A stretch of 64,000 nucleotides of DNA from an uncultured Dechloromonas sp. (GCF_945957265.1 NZ_CAMFKO010000007.1:50868-114867), one strand, 5' to 3'; positions 44,824 through 55,016 are shown, counted from the first letter of the stretch. Translations and numbers: made by a program. Notes: a model not told the origin generated them from the sequence alone.

Positions 44824-47679
44824 ATGGACCTCCAGATTCTTCTCCTCCTCGGCCAGGACGGCGTCACCAACGGCGCCATCTACGCGCTGCTCGCCCTCGC
44901 GCTGGTCCTCGTCTTCGCCGTCACCCGCGTCATCTTCATTCCGCAAGGCGAGTTCGTCGCCTTCGGCGCGCTGACCCTGGCCTCGCTGCAGGCCGGCCAG
45001 GTGCCCGGCACGGTCTGGCTGCTGCTCGGCCTCGGCAGCGCCGTGGCCGTGCTCGACGGCTACCGGCTGGTGCGCGACGGCCGCTACGCCAAGCTGCCGA
45101 CGCTGCTCATCGCCAACGTCGGCGTCCCCCTGCTCGCCGCCGCCGGGCTGTTCGCCATGCCGCCGAACCAACTGCCGCTGTGGGGCCAGGTCATTCTCGC
45201 CATGCTGCTCGTCGTGCCGCTCGGCCCGATGATCTACCGCATCGCCTACCAGCCGCTGGCCAGCGCCTCGGTGCTCGTCCTGCTCATCGTCTCGGTCGCC
45301 GTGCATCTGGCGCTGATCGGCCTCGGCCTGCTCTTCTTCGGCGCCGAAGGCTGGCGCACCCCGGCCTTCACCGACCTCAGCTTCGAACTGGCCGGCGCGC
45401 CGCTGCAGGGGCAGACCATCCTCGTCGTCGTCGCCTCGGCGCTGCTCATCATCGGCCTCTACTTCTTCTTCGAACGCACCATCTACGGCAAGGCCCTGCG
45501 CGCCACCGCGATGAACCGGACCGGCGCCCGCCTGATGGGCATCCCGCCCATCCTCGCCGGCAAGCTGTGCTTCACGCTGGCCGCCGCCATCGGCGCCTTC
45601 TCCGGCATCCTGATCGCGCCGATCACCACCATTTACTACGACTCCGGTTTCCTGATCGGCCTCAAGGGCTTCGTCGGCGCCATCATCGGCGGCCTGGCCT
45701 CGTATCCCATCGCCGCGCTGGGCGCCGTGCTGGTCGGCCTGCTCGAATCCTTCTCCTCCTTCCATGCCAGCGCCTTCAAGGAAGTGATCGTGTTCACGAT
45801 GATCATCCCGGTCCTGCTCTGGCGCTCGCTGACCTCGCATCACATCGAGGAGGAAGAGGAAAAGAGCGACGAGACCGTCGGCGGCAACGCCCCCGGCAAG
45901 ACGGGCACCGCCAGTGCGCTGCGCCGCCACGGGCCGCTGCTCGCCTTCGTCGCCGTGCTCGCCGTCGCCCCGCAGCTGTTGCCGGAATTCTCGGTCACCC
46001 TGCTCAACTACATCGGCCTCTACGCCATCGTCGCCGTCGGCCTCGTGCTGCTGACCGGCGTCGGCGGCCTGACTTCCTTCGGGCAGGCGGCCTTCGTCGG
46101 CCTCGGCGCCTACACCACCGCCTGGCTGACCACGGTGCACGGCGTGTCGCCGTGGCTGACGCTGTTCGTCGGCCTGGCGCTGACCGCCATCGTCGCCCTG
46201 TCGCTCGGCTTCATCACCCTGCGCATGGGCGGCCACTACCTGCCGCTGGGCACCATCGCCTGGGGCATCAGCCTCTATTTCCTGTTCGGCAACGTCGAAT
46301 TCCTCGGCGGCCACACCGGCATCACCGGCATTCCGGCCGTCTCGCTGGCCGGCTGGGAGCTGAAATCGAGCCGCGAGTTCTTCTACCTGATCTGGCTGGT
46401 CGTGCTGCTCGCCATCGTCAGCATCAGCAACCTGCTCGACTCCCGCGTCGGCCGCGCCATCCGGGCGCTCAAGGGGGGCACCGTGATGGCCGAGGCGATG
46501 GGCGTCAACACGCCGCGCGAGAAGATCGTCATCTTCCTGATCGCCGCCTTGCTCGCCTGCGTCTCGGGCTGGCTCTACGCCCACCTGCAACGTTTCGTGA
46601 ACCCGACGCCGTTCGCCCTGAACCAGGGCATCGAGTACCTGTTCATGGCCGTCGTCGGCGGTATCGGCCACGTCTGGGGCGCCGTGCTGGGGGCCGGGGT
46701 GATCACCATCCTCAAGCAGTGGCTGCAGGACTGGCTGCCGCAACTGCTCGGCCAGAGCGGCAACTTCGAGATCATCGTCTTCGGCATCGCCATGGTGCTG
46801 ATCCTGCAAAAGGCGAGGGCAGGGCTGTGGCCGGTCATCCTGCGCCTGCTGCCGGCCCGCGCGCTCAGCCGCAGCGTGCCGCAGGCCGAGCCGCTGCCGC
46901 GCCGCCAGCCGACCACCAGCGGCACCGTGCTGCTCGAAGCCAGCGAGGTGACCAAGCGCTTCGGCGGCCTGGTCGCCAACAACAACATGAGCCTGAGCGT
47001 GAAGGCCGGCGAGGTCATGGCGCTGATCGGCCCGAACGGCGCCGGCAAGAGCACGATGTTCAACTGCCTCTCGGCGGTCAATCCGGCGACCGAGGGCAAG
47101 ATCGCCTTCCTCGGCGAATCGACGGCAGACCTGCAGGCCCGCGACATCGCCAAGCGCGGCATGAGCCGGACCTTCCAGCACGTGCGCCTGCTCGGCAACA
47201 TGAGCGTGCTGGAGAACGTCGCCATCGGCGCCCATCTGCGTGGCGGCAAGGGCGTGCTGGCGGCGGCGCTGCGTCTCGACCGCGCCGAGGAAAACCGCCT
47301 GCTCGCCGAAGCGGCCCGCCAGATCGAGCGCGTCGGCCTCGCCGAGCACATGTTCGAGCCGGCCGGCAGCCTGGCGCTGGGCCAGCAGCGCATCGTCGAG
47401 ATCGCTCGCGCCCTGGCTTCCGATCCCTGCCTGCTGCTCCTCGACGAGCCGGCCGCCGGCCTGCGCTTCAAGGAAAAACAGGCGCTGGCCGAACTGCTGC
47501 GCAAGCTGCGCGCCGAGGGCATGGGCATCCTGCTCGTCGAACACGACATGGATTTCGTGATGGGCCTGGCCGACCGCATCGTGGTCATGGAATTCGGTGA
47601 GAAAATCGCCGAAGGCCTGCCCGAGGAAGTACAAAAGAACCCGAAAGTGCTCGAAGCCTACCTGGGAGGGGTCGAATAA
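44824..47679 (+). CDS. Fused LivH-LivM-LivG ABC transporter protein
   Basis: 951 aa. Residues about 1-340 are a LivH permease ([25 protein letters not shown]...). An acidic linker (EEEEEKSDE, about 344-352) leads to a LivM permease (about 370-680; [30 protein letters not shown]). Residues about 700-951 are a LivG ATPase with Walker [10 protein letters not shown] (about 736), signature [15 protein letters not shown], Walker [12 protein letters not shown] and the LivG-specific C-terminus. These are normally three proteins. The frame is open throughout. The stop overlaps the livF start (TAATG). Confidence 0.9.
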   Translation: MDLQILLLLGQDGVTNGAIYALLALALVLVFAVTRVIFIPQGEFVAFGALTLASLQAGQVPGTVWLLLGLGSAVAVLDGYRLVRDGRYAKLPTLLIANVGVPLLAAAGLFAMPPNQLPLWGQVILAMLLVVPLGPMIYRIAYQPLASASVLVLLIVSVAVHLALIGLGLLFFGAEGWRTPAFTDLSFELAGAPLQGQTILVVVASALLIIGLYFFFERTIYGKALRATAMNRTGARLMGIPPILAGKLCFTLAAAIGAFSGILIAPITTIYYDSGFLIGLKGFVGAIIGGLASYPIAALGAVLVGLLESFSSFHASAFKEVIVFTMIIPVLLWRSLTSHHIEEEEEKSDETVGGNAPGKTGTASALRRHGPLLAFVAVLAVAPQLLPEFSVTLLNYIGLYAIVAVGLVLLTGVGGLTSFGQAAFVGLGAYTTAWLTTVHGVSPWLTLFVGLALTAIVALSLGFITLRMGGHYLPLGTIAWGISLYFLFGNVEFLGGHTGITGIPAVSLAGWELKSSREFFYLIWLVVLLAIVSISNLLDSRVGRAIRALKGGTVMAEAMGVNTPREKIVIFLIAALLACVSGWLYAHLQRFVNPTPFALNQGIEYLFMAVVGGIGHVWGAVLGAGVITILKQWLQDWLPQLLGQSGNFEIIVFGIAMVLILQKARAGLWPVILRLLPARALSRSVPQAEPLPRRQPTTSGTVLLEASEVTKRFGGLVANNNMSLSVKAGEVMALIGPNGAGKSTMFNCLSAVNPATEGKIAFLGESTADLQARDIAKRGMSRTFQHVRLLGNMSVLENVAIGAHLRGGKGVLAAALRLDRAEENRLLAEAARQIERVGLAEHMFEPAGSLALGQQRIVEIARALASDPCLLLLDEPAAGLRFKEKQALAELLRKLRAEGMGILLVEHDMDFVMGLADRIVVMEFGEKIAEGLPEEVQKNPKVLEAYLGGVE

Positions 47680-48434
47680 TGAGCATGACCCACCTGCACG
47701 ACAACGAGGTCATCCTCGACGTCAAGAACCTGCGCGTCGCCTACGGCAAGGTCGAGGCGCTGCACGAAGTCAGCCTGACCATCCGCCGCGGCGAGATCGT
47801 CACCGTCATCGGCCCCAACGGCGCCGGCAAGACGACCCTGCTCTCGGCCTTGATGGGCCTGCTGCCGTCGGACGGCGACATCGTCTACATGGGCCACCCG
47901 CAGCAGCACGACCGCTCGGTCGAGCACCTCGTCCGCCACGGCATGACGCTGGTCCCGGAAAAACGCGAGCTGTTCGCCGAAATGAGCGTCGAGGACAACC
48001 TGCTGCTCGGCGCCTTTGACCGCTACCGCACCGGCCACCGCGACGAGATGGAGACCATGGACGAGGTCTTCGAGCTCTTCCCGCGCCTCGAGGAGCGCCG
48101 CGCCCAGCTGGCCGGCACCCTGTCCGGCGGCGAGCGCCAGATGCTGGCCATGGGCCGCGCCCTGATGGCCAAGCCCAAGCTCCTGATGCTCGACGAGCCC
48201 AGCCTCGGCCTGGCGCCGCTGATCATCAAGGAAATCTTCCGCACCATCTCGGCGCTCAAGGAAACCGGCGTCGCCATCCTGCTCGTCGAGCAGAACGCCC
48301 GCGCCGCGCTGCAGGTATCCGACTACGGCTACGTGCTGGAAACCGGCGAGGTGTCGCTCGCCGGCCCGAGCGCCGAACTGGCCGCCGATCCGCGCGTCAT
48401 CGAAGCCTACCTCGGACTCGGCCAGAAGCACTGA
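47679..48434 (+). CDS. livF: LivF, ABC transporter ATP-binding protein
   Basis: 251 aa second ATPase of the Liv system. Walker A GPNGAGKTT, signature LSGGERQMLAMGRALM, Walker B LLMLDEPSLGLAP, H-loop-region ILLVEQNARAAL. Begins at the last base of the fused gene's stop. With the fused protein it gives a complete set of two permease and two ATPase domains. Confidence 0.93.
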   Translation: MSMTHLHDNEVILDVKNLRVAYGKVEALHEVSLTIRRGEIVTVIGPNGAGKTTLLSALMGLLPSDGDIVYMGHPQQHDRSVEHLVRHGMTLVPEKRELFAEMSVEDNLLLGAFDRYRTGHRDEMETMDEVFELFPRLEERRAQLAGTLSGGERQMLAMGRALMAKPKLLMLDEPSLGLAPLIIKEIFRTISALKETGVAILLVEQNARAALQVSDYGYVLETGEVSLAGPSAELAADPRVIEAYLGLGQKH

Positions 48435-48529
48435 GGGACCGTGCCGCCGTGCCAGCGAAACGGAACCCGGCGGGTTCCGTTTTCGTTTGTGGCTCGCGGC
48501 GCAGGAAACCGGCTGGACTTTATCCAATC

Positions 48530-48547
48530 ATTCGACAATACTCGAAT
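48530..48547. promoter_or_regulatory. ArsR-type operator
   Basis: The inverted repeat ATTCGA (48530-48535) / TCGAAT (48542-48547) ends 1 bp before the arsR start codon, resembling ATTCG-type operators of ArsR repressors. The transcript may be nearly leaderless. Confidence 0.6.
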
Positions 48548-48548
48548 A

Positions 48549-48905
48549 ATGGAAATACCAAATGCCGCCGAACTGCTCGCCGCCCTCGGCCACGAATCCC
48601 GCCTGGCCATCTTCCGCCTGCTGGTCGAGGCCGGCCCGGACGGCATCAACGCCAGCGCGATTGGCGAACAGCTGGGCATGGCGCCGGCCACGCTGTCGTT
48701 CCACCTGGCGCATCTCAGTCGCGCGGGCCTGATTGCGGGTGAGCGCGCAAGCCGCTTCATCCGCTACTCCGCCAACTACGGCACGATGGATGAGCTGATT
48801 GCCTTCCTGACCCGCAATTGCTGCCAGGGCCACGCCTGCCTTCCCAAGACCGCTTGCTGCGACACGACGGAAAAGCGCCGTGCCCGGGCCGGAAAGGAAT
48901 CCTGA
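48549..48905 (+). CDS. ArsR/SmtB-family metalloregulator
   Basis: 118 aa. Winged helix INASAIGEQLGMAPATLSFHLAHLSRAGL (about 37-65). No Cys in the DNA-binding helix, but a Cys-rich tail (RNCCQGHACLPKTACC, about 92-107) could bind As(III), a layout known for some ArsR proteins with C-terminal sites. First gene of arsR-arsC-permease-thioredoxin; its stop overlaps the arsC start by 1 base (TGATG). Confidence 0.88.
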   Translation: MEIPNAAELLAALGHESRLAIFRLLVEAGPDGINASAIGEQLGMAPATLSFHLAHLSRAGLIAGERASRFIRYSANYGTMDELIAFLTRNCCQGHACLPKTACCDTTEKRRARAGKES

Positions 48906-49318
48906 TGCCGACGCTCAAGACCGTGCTGGTGCTGTGCACCGGAAACTCCTGCCGCTCCCAGATGGGCGAGGCCATCCTGAACCATGACCTGGCCGGGCTG
49001 GTACGTGGCGTATCCGCCGGCACCAGCCCGCAGCCCCTGGTCGCCGAGGGCGCCATCGCGGCCCTGAAGCTGGCCGGGCTGCCCACCGCCGGCCTGGCGC
49101 CCAAGAGCGTCGAAGCCGTGATGGATGAAGACATCGACCTGGTGGTCAGCGTCTGCGACAACGCCCGGGAAACCTGTCCCGTCTTCCCGCGTCCGGTGCA
49201 GCGCATCCACGTGCCCTTCCACGACCCGCACGGCGAGCCGCTGGCGAGCTTCGTTGCCGTGCGCGACGACATCCGCGCCCGCCTGGTGCCCGCCGTCCGC
49301 GCGGCGCTGGGCCTGTGA
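48905..49318 (+). CDS. arsC: Arsenate reductase, low-MW phosphatase type
   Basis: 137 aa. The P-loop motif LCTGNSCRS supplies C11 and R17; the second Cys pair (VSVCDNARETCP) fits the thioredoxin-coupled ArsC mechanism. Reduces arsenate to arsenite. An arsR gene is upstream; an ArsP-like permease follows rather than ArsB or Acr3. Confidence 0.88.
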   Translation: MPTLKTVLVLCTGNSCRSQMGEAILNHDLAGLVRGVSAGTSPQPLVAEGAIAALKLAGLPTAGLAPKSVEAVMDEDIDLVVSVCDNARETCPVFPRPVQRIHVPFHDPHGEPLASFVAVRDDIRARLVPAVRAALGL

Positions 49319-49364
49319 GGAACTGCCCTGTCGGCGACCCGATGACGCCCTTGGAGACAGAAGC

Positions 49365-50408
49365 ATGGCAACCCGAACCGAAGCGCAAGGCGATTTAGCC
49401 CGCTGGTTGGCCGCGATCGTACTGGCCGGCGGCGCCTGGGCATTCGCCTACAGCCATCTCACCGACTTTGCCGATGCGCTGCTCGCACTCCTCGGCCAGA
49501 CACGCGAAACGCGACTGGGCGAGGCCATGCACTTTTTCCTCTACGACACGCCCAAGGTCTTGCTGCTCCTCGGCGGCATCGTTTTTGTCATGGGCATCGT
49601 CCAGACCTTCTTTGCGCCGGAGCGCACCCGCGCGCTGCTGGCCGGCAAGCGCGTCGGCGTCGGCAACGTTCTGGCCGCCGCCCTGGGCATCGTGACGCCT
49701 TTCTGCTCCTGTTCCGCCGTGCCGCTGTTCATCGGTTTCCTGTCGGCCGGCGTGCCCCTGGGCGTCACCTTCTCGTTCCTCATCTCGGCGCCCATGGTCA
49801 ACGAGGTGGCGCTGGCGCTGCTCTTCGGCATGTTCGGCTGGCAGGTCGCGGCCCTCTATCTGGGGCTGGGCCTGTCGGTGGCCATCGTGTCCGGCCTGGT
49901 CATCGGTCGCCTGCGCATGGAGCGCCACCTGGAAGACTGGGTACGGGACATCCAGAACGGCCAGGCCGCCACCCATGCCGGCGACGAGCCGGGCTGGGCG
50001 GCACGCTTCGAGGCTGGCCGGGCGCACGTCAGGGCCATCGTCGGCAAGGTGTGGCCGTACGTCCTGGCCGGCATCGGTGTCGGCGCGGCGATCCATGGCT
50101 ATGTGCCGGAAGACTTCATGGCCTCGTTCATGGGCCGGGACGTCTGGTGGGCCGTCCCCGCTGCGGTGCTGCTCGGCGTGCCGATGTATTCCAACGCCGC
50201 CGGCATCATTCCGATCGTCGAGGCCCTGATAGGCAAGGGCGCGGCCCTCGGCACCGTGCTCGCCTTCATGATGAGCGTCATCGCCCTTTCGGCGCCGGAG
50301 ATGATCATCCTGCGCAAGGCCCTCAAACCCCGGCTGATCGCCACTTTCGCCGGCGTTGTGGCAACCGGCATCCTGCTGGTGGGCTACGTGTTCAATCTGG
50401 TTTTGTAA
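49365..50408 (+). CDS. YraQ/ArsP-like permease (DUF318)
   Basis: 347 aa, about eight membrane helices. The family motif PFCSCSAVPLFIGF (C114, C116) follows the first helical block, and a second inverted block contains LGVPMYSNAAGIIPIVEAL. Related ArsP proteins export methylated or trivalent organoarsenicals, so with arsR-arsC this may handle arsenic, but DUF318 members have other roles. The next gene, a two-Cys thioredoxin-like protein, is a frequent partner of this permease family. Confidence 0.82.
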   Translation: MATRTEAQGDLARWLAAIVLAGGAWAFAYSHLTDFADALLALLGQTRETRLGEAMHFFLYDTPKVLLLLGGIVFVMGIVQTFFAPERTRALLAGKRVGVGNVLAAALGIVTPFCSCSAVPLFIGFLSAGVPLGVTFSFLISAPMVNEVALALLFGMFGWQVAALYLGLGLSVAIVSGLVIGRLRMERHLEDWVRDIQNGQAATHAGDEPGWAARFEAGRAHVRAIVGKVWPYVLAGIGVGAAIHGYVPEDFMASFMGRDVWWAVPAAVLLGVPMYSNAAGIIPIVEALIGKGAALGTVLAFMMSVIALSAPEMIILRKALKPRLIATFAGVVATGILLVGYVFNLVL

Positions 50409-50424
50409 GCCAAGGGAGCTTCCG

Positions 50425-50655
50425 ATGAAAAACATCAAGGTACTGGGCACCGGGTGTGCCAACTGCCGGGCCACCGTGGCCCTGATCGAAGCCGTCGCCC
50501 GGAAGCGCGGCGCCGAGATCGTGCTGGAGAAGGTCGAAGACCTGCCGGCGATCATGCGCTACGGCGTGATGTCCACCCCGGGTGTCGTCGTCGATGGAAA
50601 AGTCGTTCATGCCGGCGGCGTGCCGAGCAGCGAGAAGGTGGAGGCCTGGTTCTAG
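50425..50655 (+). CDS. Thioredoxin-like small redox protein (MTH895 type)
   Basis: 76 aa. GTGCANC gives the C11/C14 redox pair; YGVMSTPGVVVDGKVVHAG is the cis-Pro loop and strand. Glutaredoxin-like miniature thioredoxin fold. Lies 16 bp after the permease; it could reduce permease cysteines or ArsC. Last gene of the arsenic-type cluster. Confidence 0.85.
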   Translation: MKNIKVLGTGCANCRATVALIEAVARKRGAEIVLEKVEDLPAIMRYGVMSTPGVVVDGKVVHAGGVPSSEKVEAWF

Positions 50656-50719
50656 GGTCGTGGCAAGCGGGCGCAGCGCCCCGGATTGCGGCGCGGCGCC
50701 GGATACCGAACAGCGGAAA

Positions 50720-53029
50720 CTAGCGCTGGCCGCGCTCCTCGTCGCGACGCCGGTGCGCTTCGTTACCCCCCTGCGCGGCCGGCTGCTGACGAGGCGGCTC
50801 GGCCCTGGGCGGCGGCGGGGCCGCCGGTTGCGGAGGCGGCATGCGCACTTCCGGGGCCGGCCGGGGCTGTTCGCGGGGCGGCATGGCCTGCGGAGCCGGC
50901 TGGGCCGGCATCGGGCGCTCCATGCGCGGCATGTCACGAGGCATGTCGGGCGGGGGCATCTCCCGACGGAAAGACGGCGGAGCGGAGATCGCCTCCCGCG
51001 GGGCGGCGCTGCCCGCCGCTGGCTGAGACGGCCGTTCCTGACGCTGCATCTCGCGCATTTCCCGGCGCTGCTCGCGATCCTGCTGCGGGAAGGCCGGCGG
51101 CTGCCGTTCCTCGCGGCGCATGTCGGATGCCGGCATCTCCCGGCGCACCGGCGCTGACGCGCCTTCCGGCGGACGCGCCGGTTGTGGCTGAGCGGCGGCC
51201 GGCGGGCTGCCCGGCGGCTGAGCCTGGCGCGGCCACTCGCCGCGCTGTTCGCGCCGTTGGGGAGGCGAGGCCGACGGCGAACGCTCGTCGCGCCGGGCGT
51301 CGGGCAAGCCGCCCGGGTTGTCCTGGCGAGCCTCCTGCTGGCGGCGGAAAAATTCGCGACGCGCATCGCCCGCCGACTCCGTTGCCGCGGGCCGCCCCTG
51401 CTGGACGGGCGCAGCGGAATCCTGCTGGCGTGCCGTTCCCATGCCGGGCGCGCCCTCTCCCGACGAACGCCCGCTTTCCCGGCGCGCTTCGCCGAACGGG
51501 TTGCGCCCGCCCTCCGGCGCGCCCCGGCCCGCCCCCGGGAACGGCGTCTCCTGGCGCGGCGACGGGCTTGCGCTTTCAACTGCCTGGCGAGTACGACCGT
51601 CCGCAGGCGGCCCGCCCTCCGAACCGCGCGGCCGGTCGCCGCGCCCGGCCTCGCGGAATGTTCCCCGCTCCGCCCCGGGCATGCGCTGGGCCTCGAATTC
51701 CCGGCCCGCCGCCCGCGGGCCGTCATGGGGGCGCGCCGCCGCCGGGGCCGGCGCCACCCACTGGGTGCTCGGCGCCTGCCGGGCAAGCGGCGCCCGATCC
51801 AGGTCGCGACGTTCGTGACGACGCACCTCGCTGGCCGAAATCGGGCGGCCTTCCTGCATCTGCCGGGTTGGCACCACCGTGACGGCCTGCGGCAGCGCAT
51901 GGTGGCTGTAGGCCGGCGGCGCGCCGCGCACGACGCGCTCGATCTGGGTCACGTTGGTGACGTGGGTGATATTGACCTGCCGGACATAGGTCGGGCTGTA
52001 GCGATAGGCCGGCACGTACACTTCGCGCGGGGCGAGCGGGAACCAGCCGACGGCAGGGGCCGAGCCGAAGCTGAAGCTGGCGCTCCAGCCGGGGTTGCCG
52101 ACCCAGCCGACCAGCGCCGGCGCATAGACCGGACGGGCGACGAGACGCCCCGGCACCCAGCCCCAGCGCCCGGCGATGAAGGCCCAGCGCCCGTAGTGGA
52201 AGGGCGCGAAGCCCCACGGCGCCTCGTCGATCCAGGTCCATCCCCAGGGCGCGACCCACGCCCAGCGCCCCTGGCGATAGGGTGCCCAGTCGCTGGACAG
52301 GCCGCGCGGATACCACACGGTGCCGTAGTCGCCGGTGGTGCGCCAATCGCCGTAGGCATCGAGATCCTGGTAGCCGGTCATGTGCGGCGAGACATGGCGA
52401 CGGGCCGTGTCCGCCAGCGTCGCGTTTTCGCGCTGGGCCACCCACTGGTCGAATCCATCGTAGGCCCGGGCCGCCTCGAGGCGCTCGCCGCCGTCGCTGG
52501 ACAGGACGGCCATCTGGCCGGCCGCCACGGGGACGGTCCGGCGCCCGTTGTCGAAAGTCGCCCGGCCGGCCTGGACCACCAGTTCGCTGCGCTCGGCATG
52601 GACATTGACGCGATAGCGTCCCGGCGTCAGGAAGCGGATGTTGCCGTCCGGCGTCATGACCTCGACGTCGTCGGCCTGGTCGCGGTCGAGCACGGTGACG
52701 GCCAGGCTGCCGCCACTGACGCGCACATCGACGCGGCGGTCGTCGACAACCGGGAATTCGACCTCGCTGTCGCGGCTGATCCGGTATGCGGTCGAACCGA
52801 TCCACACTTCGGCGCGGCCCTGCCGGCCGCTGTCGAGAACGGCCCCGCTGCTCACCGGCCAGTTGAGCGTTGCCGGCCCGCCCTGGTCGTTACGGTCGAC
52901 CTTGAAGCCGACCTCGCCATCCAGGTAGGACAGGCGCCCGACGCGGCTCGGCGGATCGCTCTGCGCCAGCGCCGACCCGGCGGCCAGCAGCAGAACGGCA
53001 AGAAGTAGGCGGTGGAGGGATTTCGGCAT
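50720..53029 (-). CDS. FecR-domain/DUF6600 exported protein with long Pro/Arg-rich tail
   Basis: 769 aa. Signal peptide (SLHRLLLAVLLLAAGSALA), FecR-like domain (about 25-170), then a Trp/Tyr/Gly-rich region typical of DUF6600 (YPRGLSSDWAPYRQGRWAWVAPWGWTW...). After about residue 390 comes a low-complexity tail rich in Pro, Arg, Gln and Glu. No TonB or sigma-factor gene is adjacent, so it is not a classical FecR anti-sigma factor. Start chosen at MPKSLHR. Role unknown. Confidence 0.75.
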   Translation of the reverse strand: MPKSLHRLLLAVLLLAAGSALAQSDPPSRVGRLSYLDGEVGFKVDRNDQGGPATLNWPVSSGAVLDSGRQGRAEVWIGSTAYRISRDSEVEFPVVDDRRVDVRVSGGSLAVTVLDRDQADDVEVMTPDGNIRFLTPGRYRVNVHAERSELVVQAGRATFDNGRRTVPVAAGQMAVLSSDGGERLEAARAYDGFDQWVAQRENATLADTARRHVSPHMTGYQDLDAYGDWRTTGDYGTVWYPRGLSSDWAPYRQGRWAWVAPWGWTWIDEAPWGFAPFHYGRWAFIAGRWGWVPGRLVARPVYAPALVGWVGNPGWSASFSFGSAPAVGWFPLAPREVYVPAYRYSPTYVRQVNITHVTNVTQIERVVRGAPPAYSHHALPQAVTVVPTRQMQEGRPISASEVRRHERRDLDRAPLARQAPSTQWVAPAPAAARPHDGPRAAGREFEAQRMPGAERGTFREAGRGDRPRGSEGGPPADGRTRQAVESASPSPRQETPFPGAGRGAPEGGRNPFGEARRESGRSSGEGAPGMGTARQQDSAAPVQQGRPAATESAGDARREFFRRQQEARQDNPGGLPDARRDERSPSASPPQRREQRGEWPRQAQPPGSPPAAAQPQPARPPEGASAPVRREMPASDMRREERQPPAFPQQDREQRREMREMQRQERPSQPAAGSAAPREAISAPPSFRREMPPPDMPRDMPRMERPMPAQPAPQAMPPREQPRPAPEVRMPPPQPAAPPPPRAEPPRQQPAAQGGNEAHRRRDEERGQR

Positions 53030-53164
53030 CTCGGACTCCCGGCATGGGGAAAAGCCTGCACACGAGCAGGCGACAAGCAATCAACGCGGCAAACCGGCAA
53101 ACGGATGATTGCCGGCCGTGGAAAAATGGTTTCAAAATGTTGCGCCCCAGAGCGGGCGCAGGAT

Positions 53165-54877
53165 TCAGCTGTTGTCGATGGCGACGCCGTATTTCTTGGC
53201 GACGGCCATGTACAGCTGCCGCGCCGATGCCACTTTCGGGTTCTTGCGATCCTTGCGTTGGGCGCGCTGCAGGTAATCGAGCGCCCGCTCGGCCAGCACG
53301 GCATCCCAGCCCTTCTTGTCGAGCAGCGTATAGATGGCCTTGGCGGCGTTGACCAGGAACTGCAGGTTGGGCACCTGCTCGGCGGCCTGGATCAGCAGCT
53401 GGACGGCCCCTTCGAGATCGCCGCTGCGGGCGGCCATGACCCCGCGGTTGTTCAGTTCGACGATCTCCTTGCCGACCTGGTCGAGGATGGCCTTGCCCGC
53501 CTCGGCCTGCCCGGTTTTCTCGAACACGCTGGTGATGTGGTTGATCAGGTGGAGGTCTTCATGGTTTTCGGCGGCCACCTGGCGCATGATCTGGCTGGCC
53601 TCGCTGTCCTTGCCCGTGGCGAAGCAGGCGTGGGCCAGATCGACGGCCAGGCGCTGCGATACGTGCTTGCCCTTTTCGGCCGCCTCGGCACGAATCTGGC
53701 GCTGCAGGCCGAGCGCCTGATCGACCAGTCCCCTGGCCTTATCCTCGGCTCCCTCGGCATGCAGGCACAGGCTTTCGGTGAGCAGCGCCGCCAGTTCGGC
53801 CTGCTTGTCGCCGCGCCATTCCCGCTTCATTTCCGCCGCGATCTTGCGCGAGGCGTCGATATGCCCGCGCTCGACCATCACGCGCGACAGGTTGGCGAAA
53901 TCGTCCACGGTGCGCAGGCTCGACCCCTTGCTGCGCTCGATGACCTTGCCGTAGGCCTTTTCGGCACTCAGCAGATCCTTGTTGCGGGCCGCCACGTCGC
54001 CCACCATGCGCTGCCGCAGGGTATTGTGGGGCGAGGCGTCGGCGGCCCGCTGCAGCGACTGCTGGGCATCGGCAAGGCGGCCCTGCGCCTCGTGCACCGA
54101 CGCCAGGAAATCGTAGGCCGACAGGAACTCCGGCGTCTCCTGCGTCACCTGCTCGGCCAGCTGCTCGGCCTCGTCGAGCGCGCCCCGGTCGCGCAAGGCC
54201 GTCGCCAGCCCCATCTTGGCCCACGGCACGACCCGCCCCTCGAGCACGCGGCGGAAGACCTCCTCGGCCTCGCGCGTCCGCCCCAGCTGGTGCAACAACT
54301 CGCCCTTGAAGCGCAGCGCGTCGTACATGTACAGCGGTTGCTGCTGGATCACCCGGTCGCAGGCGAGAATGGCCTCACCCAGCGCGCCGTTCTCGATCTG
54401 CGCGTAAATGCGTCCCAGCACGTGCTTCTTGTAGATCACCTTGACCAGCCGGCCCTGCAGTTGTTCGGCGGTAAACGGCTTGATCAGGTAGTCGTCCGGC
54501 GCCAGTTCGGCCAGCGCCACCACGTTGGTGTAGCTGCGCTCGCTGGTGATGATCATGTAGACCGTCGACAAGGGGATCAGGTGGGCATGGCGCAACTCCT
54601 CGAGCAGTTGCTGGCCGTCGCGGCCATCGTCGAGGACGAAATCGGAGAGGATGATGTCGAAGCGGTTGCCCTTGACCTGGCGGATCACCTCGGCCGAATT
54701 GCCGGCGCCATGCACGGCCGTCACGCCCAGCGCCCCCAGCATCAGGCGCAAGGCATCCCGCGCCGGCGGATGGCGGTCGACGATCAGGACGCGCTTCTTG
54801 GACAACGACTGCTGCAGGACCAGCAGCATCTCGTCGTTGTCGAGGGGGCTCGCCCCCTTGGCTTGGCTGGTGCTCAT
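53165..54877 (-). CDS. Response regulator with TPR-like output region
   Basis: 570 aa. N-terminal receiver domain: D34 in the acidic pocket, phospho-acceptor D79 (IILSDFVLD), K133 (YLIKPF). The rest is a long alpha-helical repeat array (TPR-like, about 160-560; e.g. AEEVFRRVLEGRVVPWAKMGLATALRD) with no DNA-binding or enzymatic domain, so output is probably protein-protein. No kinase gene adjacent; the orphan kinase at 28.7-31.0 kb is far away. Confidence 0.82.
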   Translation of the reverse strand: MSTSQAKGASPLDNDEMLLVLQQSLSKKRVLIVDRHPPARDALRLMLGALGVTAVHGAGNSAEVIRQVKGNRFDIILSDFVLDDGRDGQQLLEELRHAHLIPLSTVYMIITSERSYTNVVALAELAPDDYLIKPFTAEQLQGRLVKVIYKKHVLGRIYAQIENGALGEAILACDRVIQQQPLYMYDALRFKGELLHQLGRTREAEEVFRRVLEGRVVPWAKMGLATALRDRGALDEAEQLAEQVTQETPEFLSAYDFLASVHEAQGRLADAQQSLQRAADASPHNTLRQRMVGDVAARNKDLLSAEKAYGKVIERSKGSSLRTVDDFANLSRVMVERGHIDASRKIAAEMKREWRGDKQAELAALLTESLCLHAEGAEDKARGLVDQALGLQRQIRAEAAEKGKHVSQRLAVDLAHACFATGKDSEASQIMRQVAAENHEDLHLINHITSVFEKTGQAEAGKAILDQVGKEIVELNNRGVMAARSGDLEGAVQLLIQAAEQVPNLQFLVNAAKAIYTLLDKKGWDAVLAERALDYLQRAQRKDRKNPKVASARQLYMAVAKKYGVAIDNS

Positions 54878-55016
54878 GGCATCAAATTACTTGAGATCGC
54901 CAGACGGGGCAAGCCATTCGGCATTGCCGGCGCAATCCGGGCGCGGCTCGGTCCGGATCGGGATTTATTCCGGCGCAATAGTCTGGAATACTCACCACTC
55001 GGCACCGACACGAGGC

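Noticed and set aside
44755..47634. A 959-codon open frame antisense to the fused Liv gene
   Set aside because: Its translation is a low-complexity Asp/Glu/Gln/His-rich shadow produced by high-GC codon bias. The opposite strand has clear ABC-transporter motifs.
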